From: Rhodococcus opacus B4
GTDB lineage: Bacteria > Actinomycetota > Actinomycetes > Mycobacteriales > Mycobacteriaceae
NCBI RefSeq assembly: GCF_000010805.1
Contig: NC_012522.1
Span: 1,922,001 to 1,986,000, forward strand
Direction of reading: 5' to 3'
DNA length: 64,000 bases
The position numbers and the translations under genes were made by a program. This document shows positions 52,462-63,339 of this stretch, one piece after another; position 1 is the first letter of the stretch; every line of letters starts with the position of its first letter. The notes beneath the pieces were generated by a model that worked only from the letters and a program-made list of their open reading frames with translations, did no database searches and was not told the DNA's origin.

Positions 52462-53295
52462 TCAGGTGTGGTCGTGGATCCAGTCGACGATCCGGTCGAC
52501 GGTGCTCGCGGGCTCGCGGATCCACCCGTTGTGGCCGAGCGGTTGCGGCTGGTGCCACAGAGTGACGTCGGCGTTCGGAAGCTTCGCCAGGAGGTTCTTC
52601 GCCGCCGATTCCGGAGCCAGATCGTCGCCTTCGACCGTCACGGACAGCACCGGCAGTTTCAGCCGGGCGATGCGTTCCTCGTAGTCGATGTCGGCGCCGT
52701 CGGGTTCGATCCTGCCGGTGCGGGCGAACCGCGACCAATCGGTGATCAGCACCTTCGACTGCCGCCCGAACCCGCCGATGTCCAGTTTGTCGCCGGGCCA
52801 GAACCCGGCGAGGTTGGCGGTCATCGACATCGCCGCCGCGCCGACGAGCATCCGCGGGGCATGGATCCCGGGGAATCCTCGGTGATACGGCGACCCCGAC
52901 GCGACGAGGACGATCCCGCCGAGCCGGCCGCGGATCCGCGCCCCGTACATCACGCCGAGCTGACCACCCATGCTGTGCCCCAGCAGGAACGGCGTCGCCG
53001 CGGGAAAGCGCTCGCGCACCACCTCGAAGATCGCGGGAAAGTCCAGGGACACCAGTTCGTGGTAGCCGTACGTGCTGTCGCTGCTCGGCCGGGGCCGGCT
53101 GTCGCCCTGGCCGCGGAGTTCGCCGATCGCCGCGTTGAAACCCCGGGACACGAGTTCCTCGGCGAAGGGTTCGTAATAGCCGGCCGGAATTCCCAGGCCG
53201 GGAAACACCACGATCACGGGGGCGTCGTCCGGGCCGGGAAACAGGCGAACCGGAGTGGTAGTTCCGTCGGGCATCTGGATCGGTACTGTCTCCAC
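52462..53295 (-). CDS. Alpha/beta-hydrolase (lysophospholipase-like)
   Basis: A 277-residue hydrolase: VFPGLGIPAGYYEPFAEELVSRGFNAAIGELRGQGDS, nucleophile elbow LLGHSMGGQLG, and C-terminal HNGW with the probable catalytic His (about 258). The pattern fits serine aminopeptidase S33/lysophospholipase-type enzymes; substrate unknown. It converges on the S9 peptidase, with the palindromic repeat between, and follows the mycolyltransferase-like gene after a terminator. Confidence 0.82.
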   Translation of the reverse strand: METVPIQMPDGTTTPVRLFPGPDDAPVIVVFPGLGIPAGYYEPFAEELVSRGFNAAIGELRGQGDSRPRPSSDSTYGYHELVSLDFPAIFEVVRERFPAATPFLLGHSMGGQLGVMYGARIRGRLGGIVLVASGSPYHRGFPGIHAPRMLVGAAAMSMTANLAGFWPGDKLDIGGFGRQSKVLITDWSRFARTGRIEPDGADIDYEERIARLKLPVLSVTVEGDDLAPESAAKNLLAKLPNADVTLWHQPQPLGHNGWIREPASTVDRIVDWIHDHT

Positions 53296-53313
53296 TTCGT
53301 CAGACTAGACGGC

Positions 53314-53348
53314 TCGACCCCCGCAGATCCGGGATCTGCGGGGGTCGA
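53314..53348 (-). terminator. Terminator after the mycolyltransferase-like gene
   Basis: A very long GC-rich inverted repeat (53314-53330 with 53332-53348) centred on GGATCC-like sequence; at least 15 bp can pair with a small loop. It lies 20 bp past the stop at 53369. Confidence 0.8.
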
Positions 53349-53368
53349 TTCTGTTCCGAGACCGGACG

Positions 53369-54412
53369 CTACAGGCCGATCGACGCGGCAAGCATCGGCC
53401 ACGACTTGTGCAGGTCTTCCTGCCAGTAGGTCCAGGAGTGGGTGCCGGTCGGCCGGAAGTCGAACGTCGCGGGGATCTGCAGTTCGTTCAGTCTGTCCGC
53501 CAGCGCGTGGGTGCACTGGTTGGTGGCGGCCTCGATGACGCCGCCGACGAGGATCTGGTTGGCGAGCGTTCCGACGTCGCCGTTGATTCCCGGTGCGTTC
53601 AGCTGATCGCCCGCCCCGGGCAGCCCGGATCCGTTGCTGACGTAGATGTCGAGTCCGCGCAGCTTCTCCGCGTTGACGTACGGGTCGTTGGCGGCCCAGC
53701 CAGGACCGTCGTCAGGGCCCCACATATTGGAGGTGTCGCCGCCGCCGCGACCCTCGACGACCATCTGTACGTACGCGCGGCCGGGGTCGGTGCTGGTCAT
53801 CGCGCACCCGCTGTAGGCGCCGACGCTCTGGTACAGGTCGGGAGCCGACTGCGCCAGGCTCAGCACGGAGCTACCGGCCATCGAGATGCCGGCGATCGAG
53901 TTGACGCCGTTGGTGTCGAGCGCGGAGTCGACGATCGGCGGAAGTTCCTGCGTGAGGAACGTCGTCCACTTGTTGTTGCCCAGTTCGGGGTCGGTCTGCT
54001 CCCAGTCCGTGTAGTAACTGAATGCGCCCTCCATCGGCGTGACGACGTTGACGTTCTTGTCGGCGAAGAAGTCGACGACGTCGGTCCGGGCCTGCCACGT
54101 GGCGGAGTCCTCGCCGCCGCCCGCACCGTTGAGCAGGTACAGCGTCGGCCTCGGGGCGCTCGTGTCCGCGGGGGTGATCACGCGCAGCGGAATCTCCCGG
54201 CCCATGGAGGCCGAGTACACGTGCATGGTCGACTGCCGGTCGTCGATCGGGTCGGTGCTCACCAGGTGGGAGCCGCCGGCCGCGACGGTGGCGTCTTCGG
54301 CGGGATCGGCGGAAGCGGACGCCTGGACCCCGAGGCAGGGAATGGCCGTCGTCAGAGCGACCGCGAGCGCCAAGCGCATCCCGTACCTACCCGCTGCAGT
54401 GCGGTTGACCAT
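53369..54412 (-). CDS. Secreted antigen 85/corynomycolyltransferase-like esterase
   Basis: A 347-residue exported protein. The signal peptide spans about 1-34 (MRLALAVALTTAIPCLGV... ASASA|DP). The mature esterase-D/Ag85-like domain has PTLYLLNGAGGGEDSATW, EGAFSYYTDWEQTD, nucleophile Ser177 in GISMAGSS, and GTHSWTYWQEDL with the catalytic His. Such enzymes transfer mycolic acids to trehalose, arabinogalactan or, in corynebacteria, small proteins. GGAG with a 4-nt gap precedes ATG 54412. A small ORF and a strong hairpin lie just upstream on the same strand. Confidence 0.9.
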   Translation of the reverse strand: MVNRTAAGRYGMRLALAVALTTAIPCLGVQASASADPAEDATVAAGGSHLVSTDPIDDRQSTMHVYSASMGREIPLRVITPADTSAPRPTLYLLNGAGGGEDSATWQARTDVVDFFADKNVNVVTPMEGAFSYYTDWEQTDPELGNNKWTTFLTQELPPIVDSALDTNGVNSIAGISMAGSSVLSLAQSAPDLYQSVGAYSGCAMTSTDPGRAYVQMVVEGRGGGDTSNMWGPDDGPGWAANDPYVNAEKLRGLDIYVSNGSGLPGAGDQLNAPGINGDVGTLANQILVGGVIEAATNQCTHALADRLNELQIPATFDFRPTGTHSWTYWQEDLHKSWPMLAASIGL

Positions 54413-54455
54413 CGTTCTCCTTCGCTGCGACGTCGCCTGCCCGACTCCGTAGAGG

Positions 54456-54499
54456 CGAGAGCTGGAGCTCACATGATGTCATGTGAACTCCAGCTCTCG
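54456..54499 (-). terminator. Strong hairpin between the small ORF and the mycolyltransferase-like gene
   Basis: A 21-bp stem with one mismatch (54456-54476 with 54479-54499, 2-nt loop) 30 bp past the 24-codon ORF and 44 bp before the mycolyltransferase start. There is no T-run, so it may attenuate or stabilise the short mRNA rather than stop all transcripts. Confidence 0.6.
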
Positions 54500-54528
54500 T
54501 TCAGAAGTGGGGTCGAAACGGGGTGTCC

Positions 54529-54603
54529 CTATCCCCCGACGGACCCGAGGAAGCCGATCAGTGTGGTGAGTGCTTCGAGCAGACCCAGAAGGCTGTCGGA
54601 CAT
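54529..54603 (-). CDS. Putative 24-residue amphipathic peptide
   Basis: An ATG at 54603 with an ideal ribosome binding site (AGGAG, 7-nt gap) opens a 24-codon frame ending at TAG 54529. The peptide is MSDSLLGLLEALTTLIGFLG followed by SVGG: one amphipathic helix with a Gly-rich end and few charges. It resembles in character the signal-less PorA/PorH-type channel peptides of corynebacteria, whose genes I recall lying near groEL2, but it is shorter. A possible -10 TACAAA is at the complement of 54667-54672, and a CCCCTG-CGAT-CAGGGG hairpin (54643-54658) is in the leader. Expression is unproven. Confidence 0.45.
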   Translation of the reverse strand: MSDSLLGLLEALTTLIGFLGSVGG

Positions 54604-55147
54604 AGTATTACTCCTATTCGACGCAGTGGATTTTCTAACTCCCCCCTGCGATCAGGGGCTCCGTCATTTGTACCCGAGTTTTCGCTCCGAATAAGCACGA
54701 AGTGGTAAACATTTGCGATCGTTGACTTAACAAAGAACCGGCGAATAGAGACCGGCTAATCCCCAATTACCTCGCGAACATGCCGCACTGCCAGGGTATA
54801 TGCCGAGATCCCGCCTCTCGGATCCCGGCGTCCGTAATCGAAGAGCGACAGAACATACTTCGGCTCATCATTTCCGAACCTTTTCTTGGCATTGCCCTTG
54901 AATTTCCCGCTGAAGAAACGATGAATGGGCAATTTCGCACATCTCTTCGCCGACCGTGGTATGCGCATCCCTTTTGTCCAGAATTAAGATTGATGCAAAT
55001 AAAAATTCCCATCTTTACACCAATTCGACCCATTGTGTGGGATATCGAGCTCTTCGGCGCGTCGCTCCAGTTCAGGGTGAAAGACCAGGGTGCAGATCGG
55101 GGTACATCCCGATGGTGCGCGCCGGATTCGCCGAACAGGATGGAGGC
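54604..55147. other. Low-GC stretch without a firmly supported gene
   Basis: 544 bp clearly AT-richer than the surroundings, with runs such as AAATAAAAATT near 54997-55007. It holds the probable promoter of the small ORF and one weak 70-codon frame; plus-strand frames lack ribosome binding sites or family resemblance. It may be a decayed gene, an acquired fragment or an untranslated RNA locus. Confidence 0.6.
54756..54968 (-). CDS. Hypothetical 70-residue basic protein (weak)
   Basis: The frame starts MRIPRSAKRCAKLPIHRFF and ends with TLAVRHVREVIGD. It is basic and uses AAA, AAT and TAT codons rarely favoured in this genome. AAAAGGG abuts the ATG, and a TTAATT box lies upstream. I recognise no family. 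It could be a foreign or decaying gene, or chance in a low-GC stretch. Confidence 0.25.
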   Translation of the reverse strand: MRIPRSAKRCAKLPIHRFFSGKFKGNAKKRFGNDEPKYVLSLFDYGRRDPRGGISAYTLAVRHVREVIGD

Positions 55148-55354
55148 ATGACATTCGACAGCAACACTCCCCGCCAGTTCACTCGTTCCGACAGCCAGAA
55201 GATGCTCGCAGGCGTCTGCGGCGGCGTCGCCGAGTACTTCTCGGTGGACGTCAACCTCGTCCGGCTGCTCACCGTGGTGGCCACACTGGTCACCGGAGGC
55301 ACCGCGGCCCTCGTCTACCTCGCAGCCTGGATGCTGATGCCGGCAGGCCACTGA
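55148..55354 (+). CDS. PspC-domain small membrane protein
   Basis: A 68-residue protein: FTRSDSQKMLAGVCGGVAEYFSVDVNLVRLLTVVATLVTGGTAALVYLAAWMLMP is a complete PspC domain with one main membrane helix. PspC proteins are linked to envelope stress. GGATGGAGGC precedes the ATG. It stands alone and converges on groEL across a terminator. Confidence 0.9.
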   Translation: MTFDSNTPRQFTRSDSQKMLAGVCGGVAEYFSVDVNLVRLLTVVATLVTGGTAALVYLAAWMLMPAGH

Positions 55355-55370
55355 ATGACGTCCGCACACG

Positions 55371-55408
55371 ACAGAGCCCGGGACACCAGTTGGTGTCCCG
55401 GGCTCTGT
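55371..55408. terminator. Bidirectional terminator between pspC-like gene and groEL
   Basis: An 18-bp perfect stem (55371-55388 with 55391-55408), loop GT, 16 bp past the PspC stop. Its symmetry allows use by both convergent genes, though it is 75 bp from the groEL stop. Confidence 0.8.
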
Positions 55409-55482
55409 CGGAGCACTTCGTGCCCGTAAGCGGTCGACGAGTCCGGAGACTCCTCAGCCACTCACGGGAGGCGTAGCCGCCT

Positions 55483-57892
<2,410 letters not shown>

Positions 57893-57972
57893 GGAAGCTC
57901 CTTCTGGGAACGTCGAATTGGAGGATTCGCCGCGAGAGTACCCGCTCCGGGCCGGTTCGTCGCGGACCCCGG

Positions 57973-58752
57973 TCAGGCGAGTTCGTCGAGGAGCTTCGGC
58001 AGCTGCGCGACCGAGTCGACGACGTGGTCCGGCCGCTGCGCGGCGAGGTCCAGAATCGACTGGCGGAACTTGCCCGTTCGCACCAGCACACCGGTGAGTC
58101 CCACCCGCTGCGCGGCGAGGACGTCACCGGTCAGGTCGTCGCCGACCATCATCGTCACGTCCGGACCCGTGCCCATCAGATCGGTGGCGGTGAGGAACGC
58201 GGCGAGCGACGGCTTGCCCACAGACACGACGTTGGTTCCCGCGACCTCCTCCATACCCGGGAGGTAAGTGCCCGTGTCGATGCGCAGCCCGTCGTGGGTG
58301 GCCCACGTGGTGCCCCGGTGCATCGCGACGACGGGGACGCCGTCGAGCATCAGCTCGACCACGCGGCTGAGTGCGCCGTGGGTGAATTCCGGCCCTGCGC
58401 CGCCGAGGATCACCACCTCCGGGTTCTCGTCGTCCAGTTCGATGCCGGACAGATCGGCGGTGATGTCGCCGCTGTTGAGGACCCAGGCCCGCGAACCGGG
58501 ATAGGTCGACCGGACGTACTCGGCGGTGAGCCGGGCCGCGGTGACGATCTCGCCGGAGTCGGCCTCGATGCCCGCCGACCGCAGAGCGTCGGCGATCTCG
58601 TCGCACGTCCTCGACGTCGTGTTGGTGAGGTACGCGCACGCGAGTCCGCGCTCGCGCACCTCCCGCACCGCGGCGGCGGCGCCGTCGATCGGATGCCACG
58701 ACGTAACCAGCACACCGTCTATATCGAGCAGGACACCCTCGACCCCAGCCAT
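57973..58752 (-). CDS. HAD-IIA family hydrolase (NagD-like phosphatase)
   Basis: A 259-residue HAD phosphatase: motif I LLDIDGVLVTS with D-x-D, motif II YLTNTTSRT, a C2 cap, motif III Lys in SVGKPS and motif IV MMVGDDLTGDVLAAQRVGLTGVLV. It should dephosphorylate small phosphometabolites. It is followed upstream on the same strand by the universal stress protein and alcohol dehydrogenase genes at 20 and 12 bp, so the three probably form an operon. Confidence 0.9.
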   Translation of the reverse strand: MAGVEGVLLDIDGVLVTSWHPIDGAAAAVREVRERGLACAYLTNTTSRTCDEIADALRSAGIEADSGEIVTAARLTAEYVRSTYPGSRAWVLNSGDITADLSGIELDDENPEVVILGGAGPEFTHGALSRVVELMLDGVPVVAMHRGTTWATHDGLRIDTGTYLPGMEEVAGTNVVSVGKPSLAAFLTATDLMGTGPDVTMMVGDDLTGDVLAAQRVGLTGVLVRTGKFRQSILDLAAQRPDHVVDSVAQLPKLLDELA

Positions 58753-58772
58753 GACAGGAGCGTATCCCGGGA

Positions 58773-59666
58773 TCACTGCCGAGTCCGGCACACGAGGACG
58801 GGACAGGGGGCGTGGTGGACGAGATTCTGGCTGACGGATCCGAGCAGGGCACCCATCAGCTTGCCCCGGCCGTGGCTTCCGACCACCAGCAGTTGCGCGG
58901 TCGCCGCGTGCCGCAGCAGGATGTCGGCGGACGCCCCCTGCGTCGTCACCTCGGTCACCGGAACGTCGGGGTACTCGTCCCGGATACCGGCGAGGCATTC
59001 GGACACGACCGCCTTCTCCGCTTCCTCGTAGGCGGCCCAGTCGACGTACTTCGACGCGTGCGCGAGTCCGTGCTGCTTCTCCCCGCTCCACGCGTGCACC
59101 GCGTCCAGGCCGACCCCGAACGCGGACGCGAGCGCGAACGCCTCCTCGACGGCTTTCTCGCTGACCTTGCTGCCGTCCACGCCGACGACGATCGGGCGGG
59201 TGTCCGGCGACGCCGGTGCCGGCGCTCCCCGGACCACCGCGACCGGGCTGTGCGCGTGGTTGACCGTTCGGAGGACCGTCGATCCGAGGAGATAATCGGT
59301 GACGGCGCCCGCACCCTGCGCGCCGACCGCCACGATCCGCGCCGCCCGCGACAACTCGATCAGGTGGGATGCCGCGGTGCCGGATCGGACGTCGCGCTCG
59401 ACGGCGAGACCGGGCCGATCCTGCAGGGCGGCGGCGGTGGCGGCGTCGAGCATCGTATTGCCGTCCTCGCGCAGTTCCTGGATGAACTGGGCGTCGATCA
59501 TCATGGCGGTGCCGTTGTAGAACGTGGCCTCGTCCGGGTACGTGTGGGCGAGCAGGAGCGGGGCGCCGAGCCGGACCGCCACGCCTGCGGCCCAGCGCGC
59601 CGCATCGAGCGCGGCGCGGGAACCGTCGATACCGACGACGACGGGTGCCCCTGCATGTTCGCTCAT
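58773..59666 (-). CDS. Tandem universal stress protein
   Basis: A 297-residue protein with two UspA domains. The first has VVVGIDGSRAALDAARWA and GAQGAGAVTDYLLGSTVLRTVNHAHSPVAVV. The second has IVVGVDGSKVSEKAVEEA and GSHGRGKLMGALLGSVSQNLVHHAPCPVLV, with the ATP-binding G-x2-G-x9-G-S/T pattern. Such tandem proteins are typical of hypoxia or dormancy regulons in actinobacteria. No clear DosR box was found upstream. Confidence 0.92.
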   Translation of the reverse strand: MSEHAGAPVVVGIDGSRAALDAARWAAGVAVRLGAPLLLAHTYPDEATFYNGTAMMIDAQFIQELREDGNTMLDAATAAALQDRPGLAVERDVRSGTAASHLIELSRAARIVAVGAQGAGAVTDYLLGSTVLRTVNHAHSPVAVVRGAPAPASPDTRPIVVGVDGSKVSEKAVEEAFALASAFGVGLDAVHAWSGEKQHGLAHASKYVDWAAYEEAEKAVVSECLAGIRDEYPDVPVTEVTTQGASADILLRHAATAQLLVVGSHGRGKLMGALLGSVSQNLVHHAPCPVLVCRTRQ

Positions 59667-59678
59667 ATCTCTCTCCCT

Positions 59679-60680
59679 CTACGGCTCGAGAACTGCTGCA
59701 CCGCTGAACTTTCCGCCGGACAGGTCCCGGAGGGCCCGATCGGCGCGGTCGAGTGGGTACGGGTGGGTGTCGATGCTCAGCCGGTGTTCCGCTGCGATGC
59801 GCAGGAATTCGACGGAATCCGAACGGGTGTTGGCGGTGACGCTGCGGATCTGCCGTTCCCGGAACAGGTGCCGCTGGTACTCGAGCGCGGGGATGTCGGT
59901 GAGGTGGATGCCGGCGACGGCGAGGGTGCCGCCGTCGGCGAGCGCCTCCATCGCGACGGGCACCAGGTCGCCGACCGGGGCGAACAGGATCGCGGAGTCG
60001 AGGGGCTCCGGCGGCACGTCGCGCACGCCCTGCACGGATGCCGCCCCGAGCCGTTCGGCCAGCGCCCGGGCCTGCGCCCCTCGCGTCATGACGTGCACCC
60101 GGACGCCACGCGCTGCCGCGACCTGGGCGGTGAGGTGCGCGCTGCCGCCGAACCCGTAGATGCCCAGCGCGCCGCCGACGGGCACCGCGGCGCGTTCGAG
60201 TGCCCGGTAGCCGATGATCCCGGCGCACAGCAGTGGGGCGAGTTCGGTGTCCGTGTAGCCCTCCGGCAGGTGCAGCGCGTAGCCGGCCGGGACCGTCGCG
60301 AATTCGGCGTACCCGCCGTCCGCGTCCCATCCCGTGTACTGCGACTGCCTGCACAGGTTCTCCGCACCGCGCAGGCAGGCCGCGCACTGTCCGCACGTGT
60401 GCCGGAGCCAGGCGATCCCCACACGGTCTCCGACGGCGAAGGACCCGGTCACCGAATCACCCAGTGCGGCAACCTCCCCCACCACCTCGTGACCGGGAGT
60501 CACCCGGGGCCGGTGCACGGGAAGATCCCCCTCGGTCACGTGCAGGTCGGTCCGGCACACTCCGCACGCCAGAACCTTCACGAGAAGATCGCCCGGTCCC
60601 GGCTCGGGAACGGGTTCGCTTCCCCGTTCCAGCGGGTGGCCCGCGACGGGGCCCGGAGCGACCACGCGCCACGCGGTCAT
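59679..60680 (-). CDS. Zinc-dependent alcohol dehydrogenase (AdhP/AdhA-like)
   Basis: A 333-residue medium-chain dehydrogenase. Catalytic zinc residues include Cys in [10 protein letters not shown] and His in TPGHEVVG; the structural zinc site is [15 protein letters not shown], and the nucleotide motif [15 protein letters not shown] chose ATG 60680 ([11 protein letters not shown]); ATG 60710 is an alternative. It is the first gene of the probable adh-usp-HAD operon. Confidence 0.88.
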   Translation of the reverse strand: MTAWRVVAPGPVAGHPLERGSEPVPEPGPGDLLVKVLACGVCRTDLHVTEGDLPVHRPRVTPGHEVVGEVAALGDSVTGSFAVGDRVGIAWLRHTCGQCAACLRGAENLCRQSQYTGWDADGGYAEFATVPAGYALHLPEGYTDTELAPLLCAGIIGYRALERAAVPVGGALGIYGFGGSAHLTAQVAAARGVRVHVMTRGAQARALAERLGAASVQGVRDVPPEPLDSAILFAPVGDLVPVAMEALADGGTLAVAGIHLTDIPALEYQRHLFRERQIRSVTANTRSDSVEFLRIAAEHRLSIDTHPYPLDRADRALRDLSGGKFSGAAVLEP

Positions 60681-60814
60681 CGTTCCGGTTCCGCCCTGCG
60701 TCGCCGCCATACCCCCACAATGCCCCTGACGGGTGGCCACCGCCAGGACCCGGAGTGCCGTGTCTCGATGACACGGAACCGCGGCGAAGACCCGGCCGGA
60801 CCGCGCCCGCCAAC

Positions 60815-60826
60815 TAGGCTCGCCCC
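60815..60826 (+). promoter_or_regulatory. Leaderless promoter of the PucR-type regulator
   Basis: The -10 TAGGCT (60815-60820) is followed by six bases and then the ATG at 60827. Confidence 0.45.
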
Positions 60827-61990
60827 ATGGACCTGCGCGGTGAAGACCTGTTCACGGTGGCGGGGTCGCTGGCCGAGCTGATCGGCGCCCCGATCACGAT
60901 CGAGGACGAGAACTCGACGGTCCTGGCCTATTCGAGCGGCGAGCAGGCCGTGGACCAAGCGCGCATCGAGACCATCCTGGGACGGCAGGTCCCCGGGAAG
61001 TACCGGCAACTCCTCGAAGACGCGGGCGTCTTCGAGCGTCTGCACCGGGACGCCGACGTCTTCTACGTGGACATGCGACTGCCGAACATGACTCCCCGCG
61101 CGGTGATCGCGGTGCGGGACGCGGGACGGTCGGTGGGGTCGATCTGGGCGGCGATGACGTCGGCCCCCACCCCGGAACAGGAATCGATCCTGCGGTCCGC
61201 GGTCCCGGTCGTCGCGGAGCACATCGCGGCGGAGCGGGAAAGGGTGGACGTGACGCGCCGGATGCAGGTCGACCGGGTCCGCGCGCTGATCAACGGCGGC
61301 GAGCCCGCCTTCCGCGCCGCCGACGACCTCCGGCTGGAGGGACGGCTGACCGTCGCGGCGGCCGCCCCCGTCGCGGTCGGGCGCCCGCTGCCCTCCGGTC
61401 TGCTCGCCTCCCTCGGCCTGTACCTCGACACGCTGGCGGTCGATTCGGTGGCAGCCCAGCTCGACGACGTCATCTACGTGGTCATCGCCGCGTCGGAGAA
61501 AGACGTCCGGCGCCTCGCCGAGGACTTCCTCGGTCGCGCCCGCAGCGGGGCTGCGTTCGTCGTCGCCGTCGGGCGCGAGGTGAGCACGGCCAGCCAGGCG
61601 CACCTGTCGCGCGGGGACGCCGATCGGGTGCTCACCGTGCTGCAGCACACGAGGTCCGGCGGTGTCGCGGGGACGATGCGGGACAGTCTCGCGTCCGTGC
61701 TGGCGTTGCGCGTCGCCGACATCTTCGACGGCCTCGGCGAGCTCACCCCGCTCGCCGCGCTCACCCGGCACGACGAGCAGCACGGCACCGATCTCGTCGC
61801 CACGGCCCGCGCCTTCCTTGCGCACGGCGGCGACGTCGCCGATGCCGCCGCGGCGCTGCACGTGCACCCCAACACCCTGAGGAATCGGCTGCGGCGCTGC
61901 GTCGATTCGTGCGAAGTGGACCTGACCGACGCCGACACCCGGCTCATCCTGATGCTGCACCTGAAGCTGACGGGACTGCGGAATATGTGA
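60827..61990 (+). CDS. PucR/CdaR-type transcriptional regulator
   Basis: A 387-residue regulator. The N-terminal sensory part (about 1-130) is PAS/GAF-like. The C-terminal PucR helix-turn-helix reads [38 protein letters not shown]. Family members control catabolism of purines, amino acids or proline. The D-amino-acid dehydrogenase-like gene 85 bp downstream on the same strand is the natural candidate target. Confidence 0.88.
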   Translation: MDLRGEDLFTVAGSLAELIGAPITIEDENSTVLAYSSGEQAVDQARIETILGRQVPGKYRQLLEDAGVFERLHRDADVFYVDMRLPNMTPRAVIAVRDAGRSVGSIWAAMTSAPTPEQESILRSAVPVVAEHIAAERERVDVTRRMQVDRVRALINGGEPAFRAADDLRLEGRLTVAAAAPVAVGRPLPSGLLASLGLYLDTLAVDSVAAQLDDVIYVVIAASEKDVRRLAEDFLGRARSGAAFVVAVGREVSTASQAHLSRGDADRVLTVLQHTRSGGVAGTMRDSLASVLALRVADIFDGLGELTPLAALTRHDEQHGTDLVATARAFLAHGGDVADAAAALHVHPNTLRNRLRRCVDSCEVDLTDADTRLILMLHLKLTGLRNM

Positions 61991-62075
61991 CCCCTGGCCG
62001 ATTGCACAGGGGGTGCTGTCCGGGACTGGCCGAACGGCCACTGCCCCGGCTCCGTCACCCGCCGATCATGGAGTC

Positions 62076-63332
62076 ATGAGCACAGTGCAGCGCCCTGACC
62101 ATGTCGCGATCGTCGGAGCAGGCGTCGTCGGATTGTCCACGGCGTGGTTCCTCCAGGAGCGCGGCGTGCGCGTCACCGTCGTCGACCGTACGGGTGTCGC
62201 GGCGGATGCGTCCTGGGGCAATGCGGGCTGGCTCGCACCGGCATTGACGCTGCCGCTGCCCGAACCGGCCGTGCTGCGGTACGGCCTGCGCGCGATGCTG
62301 AATCCGTCCTCGCCGGTCTATGTTCCGTTCACGACCGATCTGCGGCTGGTGCGTTTCCTCGCCGGCTTCGCCCGGCACTGCACCCCGTCCCGGTGGGCGG
62401 CGGCGATGAAGGTGTACGCCGAGGTCAACCGGATCTCCCTGGGCGCCTACGACGAACTCGCGGACGGCGGCGTGCGGGAGCACACCCATCTGGCCGACCC
62501 GTTCCTCACCGCGTTCAAGTCGGACGAGGACCGTGAGGCGCTCGTCGACGAGTTCCGGCACGTCGAGGCCGCGGGCGGCGAGGTTGAGTACGACCGCGTC
62601 GACCGGGACGAGATCCACTCTCTCGAACCGAGTCTCGGCGACGGCGTGCACTGCGGTCTGCGGTTGCGCAACCAGCGCTTCATCGACCCGCCGCGCTTCG
62701 TCCATTCGCTCGCCGACGCGGTCCGGGCCCGGGGCGGCGAGATCAGGTCCGGCTTCGACGTCGCGGCGGTGCAGGATCTGGGACGGTCGGGCGTCCGGCT
62801 GGTCACGGCGTCCGGCGGCACGGTGACCGCCGATTCCGTCGTCCTCGCCGGCGGTGCACACCTCAATACTCTCGCCCGCCCGTTCGGTGTCCGCGCCCTC
62901 GTGCAGGCGGGCCGCGGATACAGCTTCAGCGTCCAGCCCGATCAGATGCCGAAGAACCCGATCTACTTCCCCACCCAGCGCGTGGCGTGCACTCCGCTGC
63001 ACGACCGGTTCCGCGTCGCCGGAATGATGGAATTCCGCAGTCCCGATGCACCTCTCGACCCGCGCCGCGTACAGGCGATCATCGCGGCCGCGACGCCGAT
63101 GTTCACCGGCATCGACTGGGAAGCGCGTCGAGAGGAGTGGGTCGGATCCCGGCCGTGCACCACCGACGGACTTCCGCTCGTCGGCGCCACCCGCTCCCCC
63201 CGTGTGCACGTGGCGGGCGGCCACGGAATGTGGGGCATCGCGCTGGGGCCGCTCACCGGACGCATGATGGCCGACTCCATGACCGGCGGCGACGTGCCGT
63301 CCGTCATGCGGCATTTCGACCCGCTGCGCTGA
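62076..63332 (+). CDS. D-amino acid dehydrogenase-like FAD oxidoreductase
   Basis: A 418-residue DadA-family flavoprotein. FAD loop VAIVGAGVVGLSTAWFLQERGVRVTVVDR lies at residues 11-39. The core has ASWGNAGWLAPALTLPLPEP and a C-terminal GSRPCTTDGLPLVGATRSPRVHVAGGHGMWGIALGPLTGRM. It is expected to oxidise D-amino acids or related secondary amines and pass electrons to the respiratory chain. I chose ATG 62076 with GGAG upstream. Confidence 0.88.
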   Translation: MSTVQRPDHVAIVGAGVVGLSTAWFLQERGVRVTVVDRTGVAADASWGNAGWLAPALTLPLPEPAVLRYGLRAMLNPSSPVYVPFTTDLRLVRFLAGFARHCTPSRWAAAMKVYAEVNRISLGAYDELADGGVREHTHLADPFLTAFKSDEDREALVDEFRHVEAAGGEVEYDRVDRDEIHSLEPSLGDGVHCGLRLRNQRFIDPPRFVHSLADAVRARGGEIRSGFDVAAVQDLGRSGVRLVTASGGTVTADSVVLAGGAHLNTLARPFGVRALVQAGRGYSFSVQPDQMPKNPIYFPTQRVACTPLHDRFRVAGMMEFRSPDAPLDPRRVQAIIAAATPMFTGIDWEARREEWVGSRPCTTDGLPLVGATRSPRVHVAGGHGMWGIALGPLTGRMMADSMTGGDVPSVMRHFDPLR

Positions 63333-63339
63333 GCGCGGC

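Noticed and set aside
54780..55151. Plus-strand 123-codon frame in the low-GC stretch
   Set aside because: No ribosome binding site, no domain resemblance, and it overlaps the start of the PspC gene.
58773..60740. DosR boxes upstream of the usp/adh operon
   Set aside because: I looked for a GGGACTTTNGTCCC-like palindrome upstream of 60680 and near 59670 and found none.
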